NCBI RefSeq assembly: GCF_002332425.1
Contig: NZ_NRGS01000008.1
Coordinates: forward strand, 20,449 to 68,902
Source of the DNA: Brachybacterium alimentarium
GTDB taxonomy: Bacteria; Actinomycetota; Actinomycetes; Actinomycetales; Dermabacteraceae
Direction: 5' to 3'
Length of the DNA stretch: 48,454 bases
Part shown: piece after piece, positions 16,460-24,391 of the stretch
Layout of the letters: the number at the start of each line of letters is the position of its first letter
Position numbering within the stretch: position 1 is the first letter of the stretch
Translations under genes and position numbers: made by a program
The notes under the pieces: generated by a model
Databases searched by the model: none
What the model saw: the letters and a program-made list of their open reading frames with translations, nothing else
Told to the model about the DNA's origin: nothing

Positions 16460-17470
16460 TCAGTACAGGTTGAGGAAGCTCTGGAGGACCTTCGCGGTGT
16501 CTCCGTCGATCGAGTCGGAGCCGTCCTGGGCGGCGCCGACCTCGTGCTGCAGACCGGCGACGGTGTCCGCGCCGATCTCGCCGTCCTGAGACGTGCCGGC
16601 CCAGGCCTGGAGCGCGAGGGTGGTCTCCTCGTTCATCTCACCGGTCTGCTCGACGCCCAGCCAATCCTGCAGCGCGGTGACCGTCTTGGGGCCGACCTTG
16701 CCGTCGACCTCGAGGGTGCCGGCCACGGAGAGGTCGCCGCTGGCCTTCGAACCGGGCTCACCGGCGGACTGCTGCTCCGGGGCCTGCTCGGCCTGCTGCT
16801 CGGAGTTGTCCGACTCCTGGGTCTCGGCGGGCGCCGGCTCCTCGGCCTGCTGCTTCTGCTCGGTCTCCTTGGTGAAGCCGTTCTCGTCGCAGTTGTTCGG
16901 GATGCCATCGCCGTTGCAGCTCCAGTCGCCCTGCTCCTCGGCGGGCTCCTGACGCTCGGTGGAGCGGTCGGACTTCTGGTCGCTCTCGCGGGCCGACGTG
17001 CCCTGCTGCTGATCCTGCTGATCGTCGGAGTTCTGGTTGTTCTGCTCCGAGCCGCTGTTGTCCTCGGCCTCGGGGGCGCCGGAGGTGTCCGAGCCGCCGG
17101 AGAGAGCCGAACCGCAGTTCGGCCATGCGCCGGCACCCTGGCCCGCGAGAACCTTCTCGCCGACAGCGATCTGCTGGCTCTTGGAGGCCTGGTCAGCGCT
17201 CGGGGCGTACTGCGTGCCGCCATAGCCCTCCCAGGTGTCCTGCGTGAACTGCAGGCCGCCCTTGAAGCCGTTGCCGGTGTTGATGGACCAGTCGCCGCCG
17301 GACTCGCAGGCTGCGACCTCGTCCCAGCCGGAGGCCGCGTTCGCGGCGCTGCCGGTGGCGAGCATGCCGCCGGCGACGACGGCGCCGCCGGCGAGGGTGA
17401 CGACGGAGCGCATCAGGGAGCGGCGCATCGGGGAGGTGGCTCGGTGGGTGTTCATGGTCTGACGGGACAT
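16460..17470 (-). CDS. Resuscitation-promoting factor-type transglycosylase
   Basis: A 336-aa secreted cell-wall enzyme. The signal peptide ends ATGSAANA-AS at about residue 46. The Rpf lysozyme-like domain follows directly (about 47-125): WDEVAACESGGDWSINTGNG with catalytic Glu at about 56, then GGLQFTQDTWEGYGG. It cleaves peptidoglycan glycan strands and helps dormant actinobacteria resume growth. A long acidic Gln/Glu/Asp/Ser linker (about 125-250) contains a small Cys pair region (SCNGDGIPNNCDENG). The C-terminal 85 residues form about three peptidoglycan-binding-like repeats (VDGKVGPKTVTALQDWLG and similar GEI/GEM variants). An AGAGGA site precedes the ATG. I looked for the c-di-AMP riboswitch that is common before actinobacterial rpf genes and did not find a convincing one. 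Confidence 0.88.
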   Translation of the reverse strand: MSRQTMNTHRATSPMRRSLMRSVVTLAGGAVVAGGMLATGSAANAASGWDEVAACESGGDWSINTGNGFKGGLQFTQDTWEGYGGTQYAPSADQASKSQQIAVGEKVLAGQGAGAWPNCGSALSGGSDTSGAPEAEDNSGSEQNNQNSDDQQDQQQGTSARESDQKSDRSTERQEPAEEQGDWSCNGDGIPNNCDENGFTKETEQKQQAEEPAPAETQESDNSEQQAEQAPEQQSAGEPGSKASGDLSVAGTLEVDGKVGPKTVTALQDWLGVEQTGEMNEETTLALQAWAGTSQDGEIGADTVAGLQHEVGAAQDGSDSIDGDTAKVLQSFLNLY

Positions 17471-17776
17471 GGAGAACGTCCTCTCGAAGATCTCGCGGAT
17501 CTCGCCAGCCTCGCATCGGGCCGGGCGTCTCCGCGTCGCGAATCTCGCGGCTGTGGAACGTCGGCCACGCTAGGGCCGGGGTCCCCCCATGGGGCAAGGC
17601 CCGCGCCGAGACCTGACGGAGGCTTTACGTTCGCGTTGACGGGAAATGACGATGAGTTGGACGACGCTCGATGCTGTGGCCTGGGGCGATACCGTGTTTG
17701 CGCATGGCGATGCAGGTGGCGCGTCATGGGTCACGACATGTTCCTCAGGTCACGGAACGATTACGGTCGACGTGAC
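17471..17776 (-). other. Rpf upstream region, no gene
   Basis: A 306-nt leader and promoter region. It contains a GC-rich hairpin-forming stretch around 17573-17605 (GGGGTCCCCCCATGGGG core). I see no ORF and no clear -10/-35 pair. Confidence 0.4.
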
Positions 17777-18685
17777 TCACGCCTCTGTGGATGGGTTCAG
17801 GGCGGTCGCGGCGGCCTCGCGGTGGGCCGGGTCCTCGGTCTGGAGCGCATAGATCCCATATCCGACGGCGCCGGCCGCGAACATTTCGGTGCAGTGTTCG
17901 GCGAGGCGCGGCCAGACCTCGCCGCCGCCGCGCACGTACTGCTCGACCGCGATCTCGAAAGCCTCGGACGGGGCGCTGACCTGGAGAAACATGAGGTCCT
18001 TGGCTGGATCGTCGATCGCTGCCGTGGTCCAGTCCAGGATCCCGGAGATCCGCTCGTCCTGGACCAGAGTGTGCCCCGGGTAGATCTCGCCGTGCGTGAG
18101 CGTGGTGCGCGTGGGCCAGAAGGAGTCGTCGGCGACCCAGGCGTTCCAACGATCCCACAGCTCCGGGGCGATCTCGAAGGAGGCCGCGACGCGGTCGAGG
18201 TCGCGCCGCCAGTTCTCTCGCACCTCGGCCGGGGAGTGCACGTCGATGCCGGTGGCCGCGGCGATGTCAGGGTCCACGGCGTGCAGCTGCGCCACGGCGT
18301 CCCCGAGGGAGGCGGCGTAGGCAGGCGAAGCCATGTCGATGTTCCAGGTGAGAGTGCCGTCACCGCCGACGGTGAGCCCGGGGATCCCGGGCAGCAGCGG
18401 GTAGGCGATCAGCTGCGGGGTGTGGATCCGCCAATCCGGCACGGGTACATCGAGCCGCGGAGCCACCGTCTCCAGCAGGCGCCCCTCGACATCGGCGCGC
18501 TCGAGCACGTCGCTGCGGCGTGGGATGCGCAGCACCCAGTCCTCGGTCCCGGAGCGGGCGAACGCGACCCTGAAGTCCAGCCCGACCTCCTCCGTGCGGA
18601 GGGTGGAGCCGTCGAGCTCGAGCCCGTGAGCGGAGGCGAGCTCGAGGAGGTCGTCCAGATCTGTCGGCGGTGTCGGTGAGGTCAT
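17777..18685 (-). CDS. mph: Macrolide 2'-phosphotransferase, Mph(H)-like
   Basis: A 302-aa kinase of the APH/choline-kinase fold. Macrolide-kinase features: VLRIPRRSDVLERADVEGRL in the N-lobe (nucleotide-binding Arg/Lys region), a Brenner-type motif at 198-205 (HGEIYPGH), and GILDWTTAAIDDPAKDLMF with the metal-binding aspartate (Asp218, in LDWT) at about 215-233. The C-terminal WPRLAEHCTEMFAAGAVGYG also matches Mph proteins. It would phosphorylate the desosamine 2'-OH of macrolides. The canonical catalytic Asp of HGD is Glu here. Its overall likeness is to the chromosomal Mph(H) type described from Brachybacterium. There is no ribosome site; CAGACT lies 6 nt before the ATG, suggesting leaderless expression. 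No mobile element is adjacent, so it looks intrinsic. Confidence 0.85.
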   Translation of the reverse strand: MTSPTPPTDLDDLLELASAHGLELDGSTLRTEEVGLDFRVAFARSGTEDWVLRIPRRSDVLERADVEGRLLETVAPRLDVPVPDWRIHTPQLIAYPLLPGIPGLTVGGDGTLTWNIDMASPAYAASLGDAVAQLHAVDPDIAAATGIDVHSPAEVRENWRRDLDRVAASFEIAPELWDRWNAWVADDSFWPTRTTLTHGEIYPGHTLVQDERISGILDWTTAAIDDPAKDLMFLQVSAPSEAFEIAVEQYVRGGGEVWPRLAEHCTEMFAAGAVGYGIYALQTEDPAHREAAATALNPSTEA

Positions 18686-18921
18686 CGCTCAAGTCTGGCA
18701 TCTGCCGCAGCGGCGGGCGATCGGAATACCGCGAGGGGGCGCGAGGCGTTGCCTCCTGTCCTCCCACCCTGGCACCTGTCGTGGTGCTCGAGGCCGGGCG
18801 GCGGCCCCGTGCGCCGTCAGAATGCTGACGGTGCCCGGCCAGAGACTCCGGATGATGAGTGCCTACCTGGTCGCGCAGGTGCAGCTCGTGCTCGCGGTGC
18901 ACGATGACTCCGCTGACCGTC

Positions 18922-18964
18922 TGCCGACGCCGCCCCTGCGAAGGTCTGTGGGGCGGCGTCGGCA
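18922..18964. terminator. Terminator hairpin after terC
   Basis: A perfect 15-bp stem, TGCCGACGCCGCCCC (18922-18936) with its complement at 18950-18964 and a 13-nt loop. It sits 11 nt beyond the TerC stop codon on the minus strand. Confidence 0.8.
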
Positions 18965-18975
18965 CGTCGCGGGGC

Positions 18976-20358
18976 TCAGGCCCTGTAGGCGGCGCGAGCC
19001 TGCTCGCGCTCGAGGCGCTTGGCCTGCTTCTTGGCGTGCACCTTCTCCTGCTCGGCAACCGTGATGACGTTGTCGTTGGGATCCTTCGCGACCAGGCCGT
19101 CGGGACGGGTGACGACCAGGCCCTCGGGCTGCTCGTCGGACCTCTCGCCGAGCTCGTTGAATCCCACGCGCTGGCGATGCACCTTGTGGGCGTCCGCGAG
19201 CAGCTCGACCACGTTGCGCTCGGCGACCACCATGTCCTGGAACTTGGCGGGCAGGCCGTCGATGATCCGCTCGTGCTCGAGCATGCGCTCGTACATCTCG
19301 TCGCGGCGGTGCTCGAAGCTCTCGTAGGTCATCTCCACATAGGCGACGGCCTCGCTGTGCGCCTTGTTCACGGCGGCTTGGGCGCGGCCCTTCGGGGACA
19401 GCAGCGAGACCAGCACCGTCACGGTGAGCGTGACGATGATGACCGTGAGGGACAGGCCGGTGGTCACCTCGGGGACGCTCACGTGCTCGCCGCCGTTGAT
19501 GAACGGCAGCTCGTTCTCGTGCAGGGCGTGCAGGACCAGCTTCACGCCGATGAAGGCGAGGATGATCGAGAGGCCGTAGGAGAGATAGACGAGCCGGTCC
19601 AGCAGGCCGTCGATGAGGAAGAACATCTGGCGCAGGCCCAGCAGCGAGAATGCCGTCGCGGTGAACACGATGAACGTGGTCTGGGTGAGGCCGAAGATCG
19701 CCGGGATCGAGTCGAGGGCGAACAGCAGGTCGGTGCCGCCGATGGCGACCATGACCAGCAGCATCGGAGTGAGGACGCGCTTGCCGTTCTCGATGGTGAA
19801 CAGCTTGTCGCCATCGAACTCGTCGCTCGCCGGCAGAACCTTCTTGACCAGGCGGACGAAGATGCCGTCCTTCTGCTCCTCGTCCTCGTCGGCGTCCCCG
19901 CTGACCTCGTCGATGATCATCTTGACCGCTGTGTACAGCAGGAACGCTCCGAAGATGTAGAACGCGAACGACAGACGATCGATCGCCACGGCGCCGATGG
20001 CGATCATGCCGCCACGGGCGATGATCGCGAACGCGATGCCGAACAGCAGCACCTTCTGCTGATCCTGACGGGGCACCGCGAAGGCGCCCAGGATGATGAG
20101 GAAGACGAAGAGGTTGTCGACCGAGAGCGCCAGCTCGGTGACCCAGCCGGCGAAGAACTCGGTGCCCATCGTGGGGCCCCCGACGACGAACACCGTGATC
20201 CCGAACAGGAGCGCGATGCCTTGGTAGATCCCGGTCCAGAGTGCGGCCTCGCCGATCGTGGGGATGTGCGCCTTGCGGACGTGGAAGACGTAGTCGAAGG
20301 CCAGGAGACCGAGGATCAGGACGATCGTCAGGATCCAGATGACAGGGGGGACGGACAT
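18976..20358 (-). CDS. TerC-family membrane protein (probable Mn2+ exporter)
   Basis: A 460-aa integral membrane protein. TerC signatures are LALSVDNLFVFLIILGAF and IGGTDLLFALDSIPAIFGLT, each with paired acidic residues inside helices, and the family C-terminal core ends near residue 330. About nine helices are present, with a charged cytosolic loop (about 160-200). A roughly 130-residue hydrophilic, probably helical C-terminal extension after the last helix (QAAVNKAHSEAVAYVEMTYE and onward) is unusual for TerC. Members export manganese or help metalate exoenzymes. The leader holds a candidate manganese riboswitch, supporting a Mn2+ role. Start ATG at 20358 (MSVPPVIWI). Confidence 0.87.
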   Translation of the reverse strand: MSVPPVIWILTIVLILGLLAFDYVFHVRKAHIPTIGEAALWTGIYQGIALLFGITVFVVGGPTMGTEFFAGWVTELALSVDNLFVFLIILGAFAVPRQDQQKVLLFGIAFAIIARGGMIAIGAVAIDRLSFAFYIFGAFLLYTAVKMIIDEVSGDADEDEEQKDGIFVRLVKKVLPASDEFDGDKLFTIENGKRVLTPMLLVMVAIGGTDLLFALDSIPAIFGLTQTTFIVFTATAFSLLGLRQMFFLIDGLLDRLVYLSYGLSIILAFIGVKLVLHALHENELPFINGGEHVSVPEVTTGLSLTVIIVTLTVTVLVSLLSPKGRAQAAVNKAHSEAVAYVEMTYESFEHRRDEMYERMLEHERIIDGLPAKFQDMVVAERNVVELLADAHKVHRQRVGFNELGERSDEQPEGLVVTRPDGLVAKDPNDNVITVAEQEKVHAKKQAKRLEREQARAAYRA

Positions 20359-20388
20359 AGTGCTGCTTTCGGGTCGCGGAATGGACCC

Positions 20389-20490
20389 GGGTCTCTCCAC
20401 CTGCCGAGACCCCCGACAGGCCGCTGCGCCCGGAGTGCCGACGGCGGCCCTCGTGATGACGTGCACAGCGTGGCGGATACTCCCCCGTTG
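20389..20490 (-). ncRNA. Candidate yybP-ykoY manganese riboswitch
   Basis: In the terC leader (minus strand) the element GGGGGAGTATCC begins at 20486, the hallmark loop-1 sequence of this class (GGGGAGUA). It is followed by GTCATCACGAGGGCC, a GC-rich paired region, and a 3' hairpin GGTCTC...GAGACC ending at 20390-20389. The layout and position before terC match the class, which activates or derepresses Mn2+ exporters when Mn2+ is bound. A TAGACT -10 at 20500-20505 would start transcription just before it. The assignment is by eye, not by covariance search. Confidence 0.6.
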
Positions 20491-20554
20491 CCATCGAAGA
20501 GTCTACACAGCCGCCTCGAGAGGGTCTGAAGGCCCCGTCGGCGCCGTAGAGCAA

Positions 20555-20617
20555 GCAGCAGAGCCCGCAGATCCGGGCGTGGGAGCATCCACGCGCCGGT
20601 CCTACGGGCTCTGCTGC
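20555..20617 (-). terminator. Terminator hairpin after the Rho_N-type gene
   Basis: A perfect 13-bp stem, GCAGCAGAGCCCG (20555-20567) with its complement at 20605-20617. The loop contains a nested GCGTGG/CCACGC stem. It begins 17 nt past the stop codon. Confidence 0.8.
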
Positions 20618-20633
20618 CGGTCCGGTCCCGGCG

Positions 20634-20960
20634 TCAGCGGTCCTCGACCGCGTCCTTCAGCTCGTCCTTGTCCATGGTCGAGCGGCCCTCGACGCCCTGT
20701 CGCTTGGCGTCCTCGTAGAGCTGGTCCTTGGTGCGGCCCTGCGGGCCCGAGTGGGAACGCTCCCCGCCGCGCTCCGACGGGGACTTGTCCTGTGTGGAGG
20801 TCTTGCTCGACTCCTCGGACTCACCCTCCTGGGCACGCGTCTTGTTGACCGTCCGGGCGGCGATCTCCTCGGCCTCATCCTCCGATCGTCCCTGATCGAT
20901 CTGGCTCTTCTTGACGTGGTCGTACTGACGCTCTCGCTTGGCGTTCCATGCTTCCGGCAT
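20634..20960 (-). CDS. Small Rho_N/ChaB-like stress protein
   Basis: A 108-aa highly charged protein. The N-terminal half (MPEAWNAKRERQYDHVKKSQ through EEIAARTVNKTR) is the helical motif found in small proteins often labelled plasmid stabilization proteins. The linker is Ser/Glu/Gly-rich. The C-terminal 35 residues (RTKDQLYEDAKRQGVEGRST then DKDELKDAV) resemble the Rho N-terminal or SAP-like helix-extended-helix. Function is unknown; nucleic-acid binding is plausible. The plasmid-stabilization label is not supported by any partner gene here. Confidence 0.8.
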   Translation of the reverse strand: MPEAWNAKRERQYDHVKKSQIDQGRSEDEAEEIAARTVNKTRAQEGESEESSKTSTQDKSPSERGGERSHSGPQGRTKDQLYEDAKRQGVEGRSTMDKDELKDAVEDR

Positions 20961-21084
20961 GTCGTCCCACCTCTCTCGATCCGTGGTCCCGGCGTGCGCA
21001 GCATCCGCGCGGATCCTGCTCCTCCATCGTGGGCGGCGACGTGCGGCCCGTCGAGGAGTCGGACCGGACGGTCCTGCCGCGCCG

Positions 21085-22191
21085 TCACTCCCGTCGGGAG
21101 TCTCCCGTCATGCTGCCGATGCTGTTGGAGGGCGTGCTGTCATCGCGCCAGCGCAGCAGCGCCCCGACGCCTTCGGGGATCCCGGCCGCATCCTCCGGGA
21201 GGGCGGAGACGGCGGCATCGGTGAGCAGCGACTGTCGCAGCAGCTCCTCGATACCGGCGGGGGCGTTCCCGGTGACGAAGATCAGCTCCTCCACCTGGCC
21301 TCTGCCCAGGGCCTGGGCCACTTCGGCGGAGCCGCCGACGGACGCTCCGTCGCGGGCCTGGCTCTCATGGAACCGCTCCGCCAGATCCTGCTGACGGTCG
21401 GCGACGAACTGCTCGGTGGCGCGCACCAGCTCCTCGCGGAACGAGCCGCGGTCGAAGGCGACGCCGCGGGTGCCGCCGGGGACCTCGATCACCCGCTCCC
21501 GGCTCTCCCGGCCCAGCGCGTCCTTGAGCAGACCCACCGCCCGGACGTCGCCGCTGAGCATGAGCATGTCGGGGGAGTGCTCGCGCAGCAGCCTCTCGAC
21601 GGTCGAGGCCACGGCATCGGCATTGCGCTCCCAGGAGTCCTCGACCCGTGCCTCGAAGTTGCTGCCGCGCCACCCGTGCTGGGTGCCTCCGCCGGCATGC
21701 GCCTTGTGCAGCTCGTCGTGGCCGCCCTCGACGTGGGCGTCCTCACCGAGGTCGTTCGGTCCGTGCGCGATCGAGGGGTTGTCCGGGGCGCGCAGGTGGA
21801 GATCCGCTCCGGCGCGGTCCACGACGATCAGGAGCTGGCTGACGGCGAAGGGGATCAGCTGCATCAGGGGCAGCAGCTGGGGGTGGTCGCCTCGGTGCGC
21901 GGATTCCTGCAGCGGCGGTGCCGCCAGCACGCGATCCACGAGGATCTCCGCATCGGTGGCCAGGACGGTGCGACCGTTCCGTCCGCCGACGGGCGACGGG
22001 GCCAGGACGGTCTCCTCGATCTGCTCCAGGATCACGTCCGGCGTGCCGGAGGAGGAGAGCTCCGAGCGCATCCGGGCCCAGCGGGCCTCCAGCTCGCCGG
22101 CGGCGTTCGGATCGGTGCGGGTCGTGTCCAGGTGGACCGATGTGATCGGGCCGGGGGTTTCGAGGGCCGACTTCAGCCAGGGCAGTTTCAC
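21085..22191 (-). CDS. Rv2629/Balon-like eRF1-superfamily protein
   Basis: A 368-aa protein resembling Mycobacterium Rv2629 over its length: an N-terminal ITSVHLDTTRTDPNA, a middle VDRAGADLHLR strand, a VMS1/eRF1-like central domain ending MLMLSGDVRAVGLLKDALG, a C-terminal domain with a GGSAEVAQALGRGQVEELIF stretch, and the terminal GVGALLRW. Proteins of this family include the ribosome hibernation factor Balon, which occupies the ribosomal A site in stressed cells, and bacterial eRF1-like (baeRF) proteins. The canonical eRF1 GGQ tripeptide is not evident as such. It sits next to other small stress-type genes. Start ATG at 22191. Ribosome binding is an inference from family. Confidence 0.78.
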   Translation of the reverse strand: MKLPWLKSALETPGPITSVHLDTTRTDPNAAGELEARWARMRSELSSSGTPDVILEQIEETVLAPSPVGGRNGRTVLATDAEILVDRVLAAPPLQESAHRGDHPQLLPLMQLIPFAVSQLLIVVDRAGADLHLRAPDNPSIAHGPNDLGEDAHVEGGHDELHKAHAGGGTQHGWRGSNFEARVEDSWERNADAVASTVERLLREHSPDMLMLSGDVRAVGLLKDALGRESRERVIEVPGGTRGVAFDRGSFREELVRATEQFVADRQQDLAERFHESQARDGASVGGSAEVAQALGRGQVEELIFVTGNAPAGIEELLRQSLLTDAAVSALPEDAAGIPEGVGALLRWRDDSTPSNSIGSMTGDSRRE

Positions 22192-22310
22192 GGATGACCT
22201 CCTGCGTGCTGGACGTGCGGGGACCGAGCTCCCAGCTCGGCCTCATTGCGCCGCGTGGGTCATGTCACCTTTCCATGCGGGAGGGTCAGCCGCAAGCGCA
22301 ACGGCGAAGC

Positions 22311-22395
22311 GTCCGACGATTCGTCCGACGACCCGACCGACGACTCGACGGATGACCCGACCGACGACGCGACCGGTGAGCCGACCGGCGAGCCC
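22311..22395. repeat. Degenerate CGAC-rich short-period repeat
   Basis: About seven imperfect 12-nt units of the type GACGACCCGACC (also phaseable at 4 or 8 nt) fill the gap between the Balon-like gene and the end of the ATP-grasp gene. A reading frame through it encodes only DDPTDD-like runs and is not a credible gene. Confidence 0.7.
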
Positions 22396-22437
22396 GATGT
22401 CAGGCACCAGCTCCCGGGCGGTGGGGTGCTCGCGCCG

Positions 22438-23394
22438 TCAGCGGGCCTGCTCCGCCTCGTGCAGAAGGCCGCCGAGGTAACGGGCGATGCGACGTGCGGC
22501 GGAGACCTCGAGACCCGCTTCGACGTCCGGGTTGTAGTTGGTGTTCGTGTTGACGTCGTACGTGACGGTGCGCCCATCGGTCGTCGTCATGTACTCGATG
22601 CCGGCGATCTCGATCCCGAGGTCCGTCAGCAGGGCTGCGTATCGCTGGATCAGCGGGTCCTCGGCACTGACCTCGGGGCGGAGTCGGAACATCGGCTCGG
22701 GGGCGACGCCGTCGTCTCCTGCGCCGGGCAGGGCGCAGGCCTCGGCGGGGCACAGCTCGAACCCGCCGGCCGAGGTGTCCACGCGGACCGCGCAGACGAA
22801 CTGCCCGCCCACGAACTCGGCGCGCGTGATGGCGGGCTCGGAGGCGACCAGCAGCTCCTGCAGCAGGGTGATGCCGTCGGCCGCCTGCTCGAAGTCCTCC
22901 CCACGCACATAGGCGGCGAAGGACCCGTGGTCATCGAAGCGACGCACCCCGAGGCCCTTGCCGCCCTGGTTGTGCTTGGTGATGAAGGGCGCCTCGATGT
23001 CCTGCGCGGCGCCGATCAGGCCGTCGCGGCCGAACACCGCGATGGTGCGGGGCACGTCGAAGCCGGCGCGTCGCAGGGTCGCATGCTGGATGACCTTGCT
23101 GACCTCGAGATCGGCGACATGCTGCCCATTGACCACGCGTCGGCCCCAGGAGGCGGCCCAGGCGGTGATCGACCGCGCCGCGTCCTTCGCGAGGGGAGCG
23201 CCGCGGGTGTGCGAGGAGGCGCTGAGCCGGGACCAGATCACGCCGCGCGGCGGTTCCGCGTCCAGGTCGAGGGTTCCGTCGCCGAGGTGCCATTCCACGA
23301 GCGGGACCCCCTCGGCCTCGAAGGCGCGACGGAACGGCGGGATCCACTCCGGGTTGTCGTGCAGCACGTGCACGGCGGCGGACGAGCTGGACAT
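22438..23394 (-). CDS. ATP-grasp ligase-like protein
   Basis: A 318-aa protein with an ATP-grasp fold resembling RimK-type alpha-L-glutamate ligases. Visible are a pre-ATP-grasp N-domain (VIWSRLSASSHTRG), the first ATP-binding Lys strand (APFITKHNQGGKGLGVRRFD, with the glycine-rich loop), the adenine region (ITLLQELLVAS) and the metal site near the C-terminus (TVTYDVNTNTNYN, with Asp and Asn residues). These enzymes join an amine or amino acid to a carboxylate by way of an acyl-phosphate. No obvious peptide or protein substrate gene is adjacent. The start at 23394 follows AAGGAG. The gene is preceded by a TAGGCT -10 candidate and stands alone. Confidence 0.8.
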   Translation of the reverse strand: MSSSSAAVHVLHDNPEWIPPFRRAFEAEGVPLVEWHLGDGTLDLDAEPPRGVIWSRLSASSHTRGAPLAKDAARSITAWAASWGRRVVNGQHVADLEVSKVIQHATLRRAGFDVPRTIAVFGRDGLIGAAQDIEAPFITKHNQGGKGLGVRRFDDHGSFAAYVRGEDFEQAADGITLLQELLVASEPAITRAEFVGGQFVCAVRVDTSAGGFELCPAEACALPGAGDDGVAPEPMFRLRPEVSAEDPLIQRYAALLTDLGIEIAGIEYMTTTDGRTVTYDVNTNTNYNPDVEAGLEVSAARRIARYLGGLLHEAEQAR

Positions 23395-23569
23395 CAGTTC
23401 TCCTTGGGGGCTTCAGAAGGCGGACTATCAGCCTAGTGGCCCGAGGGGTCGAGCGCGGCAGGAGCCCCGATGGCCCGCCCAGCGCGCCGAGACGTGCCGC
23501 GGAGGGAGGGGGCAGCTGCTGCGCTCGAGGCCGCTGGGGTCGCGGTGTCCCCGCGCCCCGGCGTTCCGG

Positions 23570-24391
23570 TCATCGGCTGCTCTGCGGTGCGGGCCGGACG
23601 CGGTGACGGCCGATGGGGAGCACCAGGGGGAGCCCGGAGACGGGGTCGTCGATGACCCGGCTGGTCAGACCGAACACCTCCTGGACGCCCTCCTCGGTGA
23701 GGACCTCGGCGGGCGGGCCGCTGGCTCGGACTGCGCCCGCGGAGATCATGACCAGCTGGTCGCTGTACCGTGCGGCGAGATTCAGGTCGTGCAGCACCAT
23801 GACGATCGTGATCCCGCGCGCGCTGTTCAGGTCCGTCAGCAGATCCAGCACCTCGACCTGATGACTGACGTCCAGGAAGGTGGTGGGTTCGTCCAGCAGC
23901 AGCACATCGGTGTCCTGGGCGAGGGCCATGGCGATCCAGACCCGCTGGCGCTGGCCGCCCGAGAGCTCGTCGACCGGGCGGTCCGCGAGCTCGGCGGAGC
24001 GGGTCGTGTCCAGCGCCGCCGCCACGGCCTCGTCGTCCGCAGCGCTCCAGCGGGAGAAGATCCCCTGGTGGGGGTGGCGCCCCCTGCCCACGAGATCCGC
24101 GACGGTGATCCCCTCGGGAGTGATCGGGGACTGCGGGAGCAGGCCCAGGGTGCGTGCCAGCTGCTTGGCGGGCATGCGGTGCACCTGCTCCCCGTCCAGG
24201 AGCACCTGTCCGCTGCGCGGGGTGAGCAGGCGCGACATGGAGCGCAGCAGGGTGGATTTGCCCGACGCGTTGGCTCCCACGATCGAGGTGACCCTGCCGG
24301 GCAGCACCGACAGGTCGAGGCCCTCGATCACGGTGCGGTCGCCGTAGCCGAGGGTCAAGTCCTCCACGCGCAGGGTGTGGTCGGTGGTCAT
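23570..24391 (-). CDS. Iron-siderophore ABC transporter ATP-binding protein
   Basis: A 273-aa ABC ATPase of the FecE/FepC type. The Walker A is GANASGKS at 39-46, the signature LSGGQ at 143-147, and the Walker B VLLLDEP at 163-169, followed by an H-loop (VMVLHDLNLAARYSD). It energises ferric-siderophore (or heme-like) uptake together with the two FecCD permeases. Its ATG overlaps the stop of the preceding permease by 4 nt (ATGA), indicating translational coupling. It is the last gene of the operon. The variant Walker A (GANASGKS) is common in this subfamily. Confidence 0.93.
   Translation of the reverse strand: MTTDHTLRVEDLTLGYGDRTVIEGLDLSVLPGRVTSIVGANASGKSTLLRSMSRLLTPRSGQVLLDGEQVHRMPAKQLARTLGLLPQSPITPEGITVADLVGRGRHPHQGIFSRWSAADDEAVAAALDTTRSAELADRPVDELSGGQRQRVWIAMALAQDTDVLLLDEPTTFLDVSHQVEVLDLLTDLNSARGITIVMVLHDLNLAARYSDQLVMISAGAVRASGPPAEVLTEEGVQEVFGLTSRVIDDPVSGLPLVLPIGRHRVRPAPQSSR

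Noticed and set aside
17471..17776. c-di-AMP (ydaO-type) riboswitch before the rpf gene
   Set aside because: This class often precedes actinobacterial rpf genes, but I could not find its conserved GACAGCTAAC-type core or paired elements in the leader.
20634..20960. Toxin-antitoxin or plasmid stabilization module
   Set aside because: Relatives are sometimes labelled this way, but there is no partner gene or plasmid feature; it is described only as a small Rho_N-like protein.
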